Below are positions 51,172-60,848 of a stretch of DNA of 64,000 bases, in pieces; the stretch's first letter is position 1; each line of letters begins with the position of its first letter. The position numbers were made by a program, and so were the translations under genes. The notes under the pieces were generated by a model that saw only the letters and a list, made by a program, of their open reading frames with translations, searched no databases and had not been told where the DNA came from. Source of the stretch: Cylindrotheca closterium (lineage: Eukaryota > Bacillariophyta > Bacillariophyceae > Bacillariales > Bacillariaceae); the NCBI GenBank assembly GCA_933822405.4, contig CAKOGP040002258.1, positions 110,023-174,022 of the forward strand, given 5' to 3'.

Positions 51172-53273
51172 ATGGGCTTTCCTCATATGGCTTATGCCTC
51201 CAATAGCGATCAACGCTCAGCCTTCATTTCCTGTGGAACTAAAGAGTTTCGAAAGCTCCCATATTACGGACGGTTGTTTTTAACGAAATACCATATGTTT
51301 GATCCAGCCGAGACAAACGCCACGGAGATCTTCCAACTCCAGAGAGCTGATGACGAAGAATCCAACAGAAGGTTGGACGCTATGAAAGCCATGGTTCCAA
51401 TGAAGTTATTTTACAACCGGTTCTTGGATGGTTGGAACTCTCTTGACGCCGAAGTGCAATCCACTGTCCCAGTCGATGACAAAGCTGCAGTGTCAAGAGC
51501 CTATGCCAAGCATATTCTTTCGCACTATCTCCCTGAAGCTGACCTCACAGATGCCAAAATTGACGAGTTTTGCAATGATGTCCACTCATTTCTAACTTTA
51601 TATGATAAAGTTATTTTACAGCAGGTGAAGGGCGCCCATCTAGTGCTACTGAATGCAAAAAAGGGCTATGCCGACAAATTCCCTCTTGGCATGCAAAGCG
51701 TTATGTCATTAGCTAAAATTGATGCCGAATTTGCCAATGAAGCCTTGGAGCTGTATGATACCGATCTCTACGCAGTCAAACGACTCCATGGGACGTTCAC
51801 ACGAGGAGGCCTTACAAGGGACCTTTTGGAACTGTGCAACTTCAAGTTATCGCCTGAAGAGACTGATACGAAGTCTTGTTTTCAAACTCGTGTCAGCGTA
51901 AAAGTGGATTATACTAGGGAAAATTGGCGAAAAATCGTCAAAGATCATAAGAATAGAGTAAGTGATGTGTGCAAAGGATTTGCTATCTGGTCAACATTCC
52001 TCAGTACTCCTCACTCATGATTCCCCTCTTAAACTTGATCCCGAATCATACGCAGCCCAATAAGGCGCAGGTCAATGTGGATACTTTTGCTGCAACAAGT
52101 ATTTCTGATGTTGCCGTACCTGCAAGCAATTTGGAGTTCATCGTTCAGCAACCAGTTGCCACTGTGGATTCCATCAATACAGTCAATCAATATCATCCCC
52201 AGATCCGGAACGATCTTCCTTCTTATCATATCGATGGTCCGATCGAGACTAGTGCTGAAACTTTTGCTCCAACAAGTGTTCATGATATTGCCATACCTGG
52301 AATCGCTTTGGATTCGATCACAGAGGAACCGGCTGCGAACTTGGATTTCATCAACCCTAGCTGCGACCTTGACGCCAAAAGTGTGGACCACGTCATCGCC
52401 TCCACCGCAACCGTCTATCGCGGCCCTGACAATGAAATCGGTCAGCGCCTTTTAACAATGGAACAATGGCAGAAAATCTTCAACGGGAAAAAGGAGAAGG
52501 AAGAAAGTAAGGCCGAGAAACCAACATTCCAGCTGATTGCGAAACCTCTAACGCAGACGCCGGTGAATAAGGCACCAGAAGTCCATCAAGAGAAAGTTGA
52601 TAAGATGGCACACGGTCACATGGCTGCTAGGAAGTCTTTGCCGATAGAGACCACAACAACGAAAATTGTGGAAGGGACTGAAGTGGCAGCCAAGAATCCA
52701 TTTTCCATGGATAATAAATCTGACAATATGAAGTGTCCACTGGGAGTCGATTCCAATATTAAGATCAACCTGGAAGCATCAAGCAAGAAGGATGTTCTCG
52801 AAGAGAAGAAGATCAAAGAACAAGCAGCAGCAGGAAATAAGGAACCGAAGAAAAAGAAAAAGAACGAACAGTCGAAGAACACGAAGAAGAGAAGTCTGCC
52901 AGATAAGAAGAAAAATGAAGCACCACACGCCATCTTTCCAGGCTGTTCCAAACATCAACGGAAATTGATCGATTTGCAAGTGTTGGAACATTCTGCCTTC
53001 AAGTCATACATCAGATTTCCCAATAATACTTCTTTGGGCAGACTTCTTCCCGATTCAGTTTGCAAAGGAACTTGCCAACGGAATGGGAGGTCGCTGCTGT
53101 CCATAACGTCTGGTCAGCAGCTGGTCAATATCCACTTCTGCAAGAAGTGTTCGGACGATGACCAGGAGGTGCTCTCGTGGTTTTGTTCGTCATGTTACAA
53201 CGACAAGAACAAGGCAGATGAAGCTGGTGGGCGGGTTTCTAAGAGAACGCGTGTCCCCAAGAGACTAGACTAG
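51172..53273 (+). CDS. Orphan 684-aa protein with Lys-rich region and C-terminal Cys cluster
   Basis: Two exons (51172-51957, 52005-53273; 47-nt intron with GTAAGT donor, phase 0, junction HKNR|YSSL). The first 260 residues form an unrecognised helical domain (EIFQLQRADDEESNRRLDAM, LYDKVILQQVKGAHLVLLNA). Residues about 280-380 contain an imperfect internal duplication: VDTFAATSISDVAVPASNLEF...VATVDSIN and AETFAPTSVHDIAIPGIALDS...AANLDFIN. A strongly basic stretch follows (EPKKKKKNEQSKNTKKRS, a likely nuclear signal), then a Cys-rich end with CKGTCQ, HFCKKC and WFCSSC, which could bind zinc. No family was recognised. It converges with the CACTA-like protein gene (195 bp between stops) and might be part of the same mobile element. 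Confidence 0.65.
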
Positions 53274-53468
53274 ACAATGTGGGACGATGAAACCGATTGC
53301 ATCTCGTATTATATATTTTGTTGAGTGCGTTGAAATTGTCCGGAACACGAGCACTCAATTTTGACAGCACCAGCACACGAGGCAGTCATGAATGCCACCC
53401 ACGGGAGTCTATATACAAGGACGATTTATACAAAGGCAACTATAAAATCTTGTTATATTGTTATTTTG

Positions 53469-56400
53469 TTAGTAGGTTGCTCCCGGAATAGTTGGTAATC
53501 GCAGCACAAATCCGGCTCTATCAGATCTTGAAATCTCTCGCCACCCGGACGTTATCACATAGAAGAAATTGCGTTCACCATCCCTCCCTTTACCTTTGGG
53601 AACGCTTCCGTCATTATTCAGCAATGGAAGGAGCAAAAAGTGCTCTGAGCATGATTTGAATCGAGACGATTCCAAACCACTGGATGCCACGGTCGTGTAA
53701 GAAAAGTACTGTGCTCCGCAGACCTCCAAATGAAACTCGACTGGCCGTATCTCCAAATAAGTATTCATACCCCCTGTCTTAATAACCAAATAAAGATGAT
53801 CGTCAACGACTAGACCAGACATGAATTCGGATTCTTCAAGTCTCCTCATTGCGGTTGCTTCATCTTTGTGGGACTTGTAATTTGCTTGAGATCGTACTTG
53901 TATGAAAGCGTCGTCATCATTCGTATCAGAGTCGGTGCTGGGCGCCGATGCTTGGTTTGCAATCTCTGTTGCTACCTCCATCATTGCCTGGCAGGATCCA
54001 GGTTCGCCGCCGGCAAGTCCATTAGTTACATCTCTCACACAAGCCCCGAGGGCGAACTTGTAAGATTTTTCAACAAAGTACTTTTTCATGGCATTATATG
54101 CCCAGTTACCATTTAGACCGTGATTGATTTTGTTTTTGAGATGCTTGATGGAGGCTTCACCTTTTAAATCCAACTCGCTTAGCGGGCACAGCGGTCCCAT
54201 CTCTCGAATTGTGTCACGAAAATTGAGAAGGCCCAGGAAGTTTTGTTTCCGACGCCATACGGGAACTTTCATGTCCTTCTTGGTGGCTTGATCTCGTCTC
54301 GTGAGATCGAATACATCAACTGAAGTCAGAAAGACTTTAATGTGCCTTTCAATGTCCAAAAGTTGTGCACCGGAGGGATTCTGATCCAGAGACATGATTC
54401 GGGACATGCATACCTGCCAACAAATAATCATGTGGCTAGCTTGTTCAAGTGTGGCCTTGGACGCAACTGGTTGGATGATTGGCGGGCATTCCTCTGGAGG
54501 CAGCGAAATAAATTCGAGGAATTTTTTGTCAACAGCCTTCTTGAGGGACTTGTTAGAAATATCTTCTACCTTCCTTGCGCAAAGCCACGCCCTCCTCTGT
54601 TTCAAATTGTATTGCGATAGTGGCACTCCGGGCGGATCAATATACACATCGTCATCTTCAGTAAGTTTTGAAAGCAGCTGGTGAACATATTTGTAGACAA
54701 GACAGTACGCAATCCAATTCTCAGATACGTATCCGCCAAATTTTGTTTCGACCTTGCACCAAGATAGACTTTGGCGTTTGATTTGGTCAAGGACTGGATG
54801 GCTAAGATTGTAGAAAGAACTTGATTTCCGCTGAGCCTTTAACCAACCACTAATCAGATCTGTGGAGATTGCTTTTGTGATTCCTAGAAAGCACAAATGC
54901 ATCAGTGCGTCAATATGATGTCGGATGTCAACACCTGGTACGTTCCATGTAGTTGGATGTGGAGGTTGCTGTTCATCTGGATTGTCCGCCGCATTGCAAA
55001 GGTCGGCAATGTAGACCTGAGAAAGTCCAAATGTTTCAAGGTACGCAATACCCTGTTTCTTTGTCCAGTAGCGGAGTCGAACCATGTCAAATGTAGAATC
55101 AGAGGCCGACTTCAAAATTGGAAAGGTTATTGGGCGGAACCGTAAACAGTTACCATTAACTCTCGCATCAGTTGGAGCACTGTCGGGCAAATTTTGCGCT
55201 GTTGGGTCCGTACCATCAGAGTTATTGTTCATGAAGATTGTTGGGTAGTCCTTTGGAATTTGATAAGACAACAGGTCCATGCGCCAATCACTACATCTTG
55301 TACATTGAAAATGCCTAACGTCTGGACTGCATAAACGCAGAGCATTGCAGTCAGAACAGGAAGGCAAACGTTTGTACGCACAGCTTTGTGACAGGTCTCC
55401 TGCCCAACCGAATCTTGCCCCGTATCTTCCATTACCATATGCGAGACCGAGCCAAGAACATCGTTCTGGTCGATCTTGGAGAAAGCAGTACACACGCAGG
55501 GAAACCGCCAGTTCCTTCTGTGATGCGGCATGAAAGAATTTGTTTTTCTGGCCCTTGAATAACTCTGTCAATTCCCTAACGAGCTTTTCCATGGCAGTGG
55601 TCATGTCACCATTGGACGGACCAAGGGAGACCGGGTAAGTATTGCGACCAGAATGATAATCATCTCCAGGGGTACCGACGGATACAAGTACAACATGTAC
55701 GGAGCCTCGATTATTTTTGGTATTGTTGGTATCAAAAGCATCAGACCAAATCACAACTTCAGATATAAACTCGGTCGGCTGGGTATTGCTTTGCTCGTTT
55801 GAAAACGCGACAAGATCCTTTCCTCTCTGAGAAGATCCGTGGAGTGATTGAACATTCTTGGACTGGGGGGAGTATGGTGCATCGACCAAAGGATCCAAAG
55901 TCTGGCCGTTGGCTAGATGGAATTGGAGAATGTCGCGAATCGAGACGTAGGCAAACCCTGTATCAAGAATTTGAATGATGGGTCGCGGGAGTATATTTGG
56001 AATTGACTCTCGTCCATCAGGTCCATAGCAATTTCTCAGTTGTGCGTGGTTCTCTGGAATTGGAAGTCCACGATTCAACGGATCCGACATGTATACCATT
56101 AGCGCAACAAGAACACGCTGCTCAATATTGGTGAGGCGGTTTGTAAGATATGCAAGAAGAATGCAGAATAGGGGATTGGTTGCACCCATGCGTTGTAGGA
56201 TGTCTAGCGAAGTGTTCCGCTGCGCTGCCCAAGCAGTAAGCAACCTGGGTCCCCATCCAAACTCCAAATTGCAGTGAAAGTATTGCGCATTCATGGGTGT
56301 TCTCGTGAGACCATCGATCGGAGTCGTTTCTTCCTCGGTCGAGAAGTAACCTGACAGGTCGCCCTTTGGGTTGGGACACTTTGACAATATTTGTGTCATC

Positions 56401-56909
56401 CAATCTTCCGAAGTGAGCTGCGGCGGCGCATTTGATGCATCATCGATTTCGATTGAACTCCACTCATCATTGTGAGAGAAAAATTCCATCCCGTTGTCGT
56501 TGCTATCTCCCGCGGAATGCTGGGTTGGGCTGGGACCGGTATCCGTCTCCATATCCGTTGTTTGTGCGATTTGGCATCGCTCTGCAAACTGAATTTCTTG
56601 TTGCACGTAGGCTGATGGTTTGGTGCTCTCGAACTCAGCAACTCGCTTTAGGTGTTTTTTTTGACGCACATGTTTGCTAAACTGTTGAATCTCAATGTCA
56701 TGAGCTACAGTGCAGACCCTGCACTTGATCCACCTGTGGACCATAGTGCACCTAACATTGTCACAGTTAAATATCGCCAAGTACTTCCTCTTTCCGTCAC
56801 GAACAATATCTTTGGTCTGGAGTCCACATTTTCTACACGAAAAATATATATCTTTAGTGCGCATGATGAAGTCGTCTTTGGTCAGTAGCGGACCATCGTC
56901 TTCTGACAT
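53469..56909 (-). CDS. CACTA/Plavaka-like transposase-type protein with N-terminal zinc finger
   Basis: A 1146-aa single-exon protein from the ATG at 56909. Residues 15-85 contain Cys/His pairs (FSCRKCG, IKCRVC, a final H...H in FSKHVRQKKH) typical of a zinc finger. The core reads EVVIWSDAFDTNNTKNNRGS, DRPERCSWLGLAYGNGRYGA, WAGDLSQSC, LPSCSDCNALRLCS, and later VDIRHHIDALMHLCFLGITKAI: an early acidic strand, a D.PE step, a Cys pair, then an H.D.MH..LGI segment, the order seen in CACTA-like transposases. A disordered Asp/Asn region lies at residues 105-175. The reading frame is intact over 3.4 kb, which suggests recent activity or domestication. Flanking CACTA-type termini were not found by eye, so the element boundaries are unknown. 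Confidence 0.6.
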   Translation of the reverse strand: MSEDDGPLLTKDDFIMRTKDIYFSCRKCGLQTKDIVRDGKRKYLAIFNCDNVRCTMVHRWIKCRVCTVAHDIEIQQFSKHVRQKKHLKRVAEFESTKPSAYVQQEIQFAERCQIAQTTDMETDTGPSPTQHSAGDSNDNGMEFFSHNDEWSSIEIDDASNAPPQLTSEDWMTQILSKCPNPKGDLSGYFSTEEETTPIDGLTRTPMNAQYFHCNLEFGWGPRLLTAWAAQRNTSLDILQRMGATNPLFCILLAYLTNRLTNIEQRVLVALMVYMSDPLNRGLPIPENHAQLRNCYGPDGRESIPNILPRPIIQILDTGFAYVSIRDILQFHLANGQTLDPLVDAPYSPQSKNVQSLHGSSQRGKDLVAFSNEQSNTQPTEFISEVVIWSDAFDTNNTKNNRGSVHVVLVSVGTPGDDYHSGRNTYPVSLGPSNGDMTTAMEKLVRELTELFKGQKNKFFHAASQKELAVSLRVYCFLQDRPERCSWLGLAYGNGRYGARFGWAGDLSQSCAYKRLPSCSDCNALRLCSPDVRHFQCTRCSDWRMDLLSYQIPKDYPTIFMNNNSDGTDPTAQNLPDSAPTDARVNGNCLRFRPITFPILKSASDSTFDMVRLRYWTKKQGIAYLETFGLSQVYIADLCNAADNPDEQQPPHPTTWNVPGVDIRHHIDALMHLCFLGITKAISTDLISGWLKAQRKSSSFYNLSHPVLDQIKRQSLSWCKVETKFGGYVSENWIAYCLVYKYVHQLLSKLTEDDDVYIDPPGVPLSQYNLKQRRAWLCARKVEDISNKSLKKAVDKKFLEFISLPPEECPPIIQPVASKATLEQASHMIICWQVCMSRIMSLDQNPSGAQLLDIERHIKVFLTSVDVFDLTRRDQATKKDMKVPVWRRKQNFLGLLNFRDTIREMGPLCPLSELDLKGEASIKHLKNKINHGLNGNWAYNAMKKYFVEKSYKFALGACVRDVTNGLAGGEPGSCQAMMEVATEIANQASAPSTDSDTNDDDAFIQVRSQANYKSHKDEATAMRRLEESEFMSGLVVDDHLYLVIKTGGMNTYLEIRPVEFHLEVCGAQYFSYTTVASSGLESSRFKSCSEHFLLLPLLNNDGSVPKGKGRDGERNFFYVITSGWREISRSDRAGFVLRLPTIPGATY

Positions 56910-57024
56910 CTTCAACCAACTGGAAGGACCCCAATTACTTGAAGGAATAAACGTAGTGAGGCGATAGAATGACTATTTATGTAGTGAAGCAGGGCGTCGG
57001 TGGCATATCAGCAGCAGCGAAAAC

Positions 57025-57201
57025 ATGAGCGTGTTTTACGGTGTCTCTTCGCTAACTGCCGCCGGGCGTAATAAACCATGTGTGCACATGGTTATTGAGG
57101 TTTTACCTGTGAAACCAGTGAAAAACGAAGTCGGCGTTGGACAAGTATTTTCGATTGATTCAAATCGTGGAATGCAATGTCATGCGACACGCACACGGTA
57201 G
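57025..57201 (+). CDS. Possible small protein or first exon (58 codons)
   Basis: An ATG at 57025 opens a frame MSVFYGVSSLTAAGRN...GMQCHATRTR ending at TAG. The final codons overlap GTAGGT (57198-57203), a possible splice donor, so this might be a first exon, but no downstream exon was identified. No motif is recognised; the call is weak. Confidence 0.15.
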   Translation: MSVFYGVSSLTAAGRNKPCVHMVIEVLPVKPVKNEVGVGQVFSIDSNRGMQCHATRTR

Positions 57202-57798
57202 GTCCATGTACAAAATGTACTGGAAAATGCCGAGTCAGTCGGTCATTATGAAGGCATCCGGACACGTGCTTTCATAGCAACCGCAAATGACACAATTTCA
57301 CTTATTTTTGGATCTGCAAGAACATCAAGGTTGCCAATGGACAATATTCGTAAGTTGTTACTATCTCTTGTCAATGATTTTGTACTCGTGTACTGTATTG
57401 TATCTAATGAAAAGCATTGCAGATCCATTTCGCTGATGGGGGTGGGGATGACACCAACACTACGGTAAGTCAAGGACGACTGTGTTCGTGCGCTGTGGAT
57501 ACAATACAAACAACCACTAACGTTTCAGATTTTTGAACGTTAGGTCGGTCGTTTTACTATTTATTCAGATATGGATGCTAAATCACAACTAGATTGTCAT
57601 GGATCGGTGACTCTTCAGGACTAAAGAATTGTCGGGCACTGCGCTATGTCATCGATGGTCTCCTTACGCTGCGATGTGACAATTGGTGATTTCGCGATGG
57701 AATCTATAATTTCTGCCCGAGTATGGCAAAGCGCAACTATATATTGGAGAGACGTGGTGGAGACATGATGGATGAAAACTGCTGGGCAAACGCAATGC

Positions 57799-57840
57799 AC
57801 ATCCAAACTGCACATTCAAACATCCAAACTGCACATTCAA
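57799..57840. repeat. Tandem pair of a 21-bp unit
   Basis: ACATCCAAACTGCACATTCA plus one A is repeated head-to-tail at 57799-57819 and 57820-57840. Function unknown. Confidence 0.8.
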
Positions 57841-58609
57841 CGACACAATCATGAATGGATGGAAGCTTTTTGGAAAGCAAATACGCAGTCGATTTTCATA
57901 CAATGACATTTGGTTAGCTAAAGATGAAGAATTAAATGTATAGATACTTTGTTCATGGTTGCAAGATATACTGACGATAGAACGATAGTGCTATATAGTA
58001 GCTCGTTATTTTAAAATAGATTCAAATGACACCGTGTGCGGGCAGGCTCCTATATGACGGCTGGTGCGGTTTAGTTGCATACGAAAACAGCCGTTAAGCT
58101 AAGGGTGATAAGGACGGTAATGATCATGGGAATAGGGAAATGCGGTAGTAGAAGTGGGACTTATCTTTGTGGTAAGTTTTGTGGGAATATGGTAGAGTCT
58201 CGGGGAGTCTCACCCGTAAAATTACCGAAATATGCGATTGTGCCAGATTGTTTCCCCCGAACCCAGACTTTTCACCAGCTTTGCGCAAAAATCGCGCGCA
58301 ATATTTAGAACTTTTCTTCACATGGGATTGCGGTAGTACCATCTTTTCCACCCGATGTTCTGCCCTAGTCCCATACAATTCGTTTACGATATACATACCG
58401 GTTCTTATTCTGCGGGTCATAATATAGCACTCGGAGATTGTGACTGGATATGACTTCAGATCCTTATTTCTACGTTAGAAGGAAACTTAGCAGCTAAAAT
58501 ATATGAAGGTAACACAAGGGCTTGGTATCGTTTTACATTAGACTTTTCAGTCAACACGCCATGACTCTCGATGCCAGATTCAGGGAATATGACCCAGCTA
58601 CTCGTCGCT

Positions 58610-60105
58610 TTAAACCTTCGAGATGGCATTCATGTTGACATCCCCCTCAGGTATAGTGGCCATCTTCTTGATTATTTTCCAGTTCTCGAAACGTCCTTTT
58701 GTGATGTTCCCATTCATTGCCGTGTGAACACCTAAGCCTTCGAATCTACCTTCAACAAAGTCACCATTGAATATTCCCATTTGAATGTCATTGTATAGTC
58801 CTTTTCCATGCCGGGTATTCTTTTGGTAATCACCAATGTACCTGGAGTACTCTGTGATGTACGATACACAGCCATCCGCCTTGCCCTTCAAAAAGGACCC
58901 AAAACACATATCGTCATTCTCATAGATTGCACATCCTTGGCCTTGAAAGACTCCTTGTGCCCTGTGAAAGGTGAGGAACAGTAGGTGAGTGGTGTTGTTT
59001 GGAGCAAGCAAATGCGCATCGTCACATACCAATTTCCGATGAGAATCCGGCCATTATCGTAAATCATGGAACCCACGCCATGAGGCTTGTTTTCCATCAT
59101 TGAGCCAGTGTATTCTCTGTCTTTCTTGGCTCCCTCCTTGCGTCCCATTCTGACGTTCTTCTCAATTTGGATGTGTTGCATGTCGTGTTCGATCTGGAAG
59201 GAAAGAACGGAATGACTAGCATGACTAGATTTCGTTTTCTGGTCCTCTTGTCCCTCAGGTTTTGCTACTTTCACTTTCTCTGGAGCAATGTTTCTGGCAG
59301 ATTTCCGAGGTCTCTCTTGTTGTTGCAACAGGGACTTCTTTGCTGCCTTTAGACTCTCTTGAGCTTCATCGTCCAATTTCAAAGTGCTGCCACTGGGTCT
59401 TGCAACTGCTGTGCCTGCAGCTTCTTGATCGGCTGAGCTGACAATGGATAGAAGCGTTTGCGCGAGTTGCTCGCCTCCTTCGTCGGACAACAGCTTCAAT
59501 AGGGTACCTTTTGCCGAACGATCGTCTTCGTCACGGGACACTTTGTTGCAGGTTACTGCCGTTTCCTCATCGTCAAACATATTCCAATCAACCTGGGCTA
59601 GAAATCGACGCAATTCACTATCCACAGACATTGATTCCATTCTAGAATTCAACTCGTCGTCCTCCTTTCGAGTTGGTGGTGCCTCGAGTGATAGTACAGC
59701 TTCGGGAATAATGGGTTCTTGGTTCAAATCTTGGTTGGGATCGTGCTTAAAATCTTCTTCAGCCTGCTTCTGCAACTTGAATTTCAAATTGCCGAATTGC
59801 TTTCGTACAATTGTCACCGCATCTTCGTTGGTCAGCACAAAGTACCGTCGATTTTCCGAATCCCATTTCAAGAATCTGCCATCGACGCCCAATACGATCT
59901 CGTCAAGGATCTCTTTCTTTCTCTCAAAGCTAGAGACATGAAACTCAGCAGACCGTGCTATAATGGTTTCCCGAAGCATGCAGTTTCCTTCATGTTTCCC
60001 CTTGCCCTTGTGGGATAGTACATCGTTTGGATTGATCAACGTATGGTCAACGGTTTCAGCGTTGTTATTCATGTTGTTGTTATCATTGCTCAGCATGGTC
60101 TTCAA
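58610..60105 (-). CDS. DUF6824-MORN repeat protein
   Basis: Two exons (60105-59030 and 58961-58610; 69-nt intron, GTATGT donor, junction IGNW|AQGVFQG) encode 475 aa. Residues 20-110 are a DUF6824 domain (NPNDVLSHKGKGKHEGN, GVDGRFLKWD, RRYFVLTNEDAV). A disordered acidic/Gln-rich middle follows. From about 335 the protein is a series of MORN repeats (EYTGSMMENKPHGVGSMIYDNG, QGVFQGQGCAIYENDD, YIGDYQKNTRHGKGLYND, FNGDFVEGRFEGLGVHT), which in other proteins bind membranes or act as scaffolds. The intron splits a MORN unit and its removal restores the repeat. DUF6824 also ends the protein at 1442, fused to a different partner. Confidence 0.82.
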
Positions 60106-60848
60106 TATGTTTAGATGTTGACTGTAGAAGTATTAGTAGTTGCAAGAAATCGTCGATTCAGTTGTCTTGTCGTTTGGACAGAACCGTTTTATGAGCATCA
60201 TCGTACGATGCCGAAAATATGTTTTAATGATTCTCTTATCTGCGCAAGAAATATATTTCTACAAATCCGTATGTGTAAAGGCTACCAGCAGGCATCAAAC
60301 AAAAATGACCAGAATCCTTCATAGAAAGTCATAAATAATCTCCGTACAAAGCTACGACGTAAACATTTTTAGCCGAACACGATCCCTGAAGGGTATATAT
60401 GTGTTCGGAGCAAAGAACGATTATACCGGTTATGTTGCGGGAGAGAAATAAAATCTTTCAAGGCGGCTTCACGATGTGCACGCGCTTATTTCTAATTAGA
60501 AGTCCATCTTATTATATTGCATCTCGTCATCATCATCATCATTCATCATCATCATCCACTTGGATCATAAATTATGATTTCATTCTTTCAAAGGGAATCA
60601 AAAGGAAACGCGCTAGCTCAAAGAAAAAGATGAATGAAACACAAGGTAGGACTAAAATAAAAGTTGAATAGTCACACTGCACCTCGGCTTCAACTTATAC
60701 TTTCATATTTCTTCTTTCTCCATCTTACTTGTCGAACAACGGAATCATAAATCATGTTCAAGATTGTGACGACAATAATACAGTAACAGTCACACCTAAC
60801 GCCGAATTCCTGATCCCTCCAGCCAAGCCACAATATCACTTCGCAAAT
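60106..60848. other. Intergenic with CAT/ATC microrepeat
   Basis: 743 bp. A CATCATCATCATCATTCATCATCATCATCC stretch lies at 60528-60557. The frame leading into the TPR pseudogene is open from 60729 without an ATG before 60849, so an upstream exon cannot be excluded. Confidence 0.5.

Larger units (their letters stand above)
56910..58609. other. Gene-poor intergenic region
   Basis: About 1.7 kb. It includes two TAGTG motifs (56956 and 56981), a 58-codon frame at 57025-57201 and a 21-bp tandem pair at 57799-57840. No convincing gene was found; AT-rich and stop-rich overall. Confidence 0.5.
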
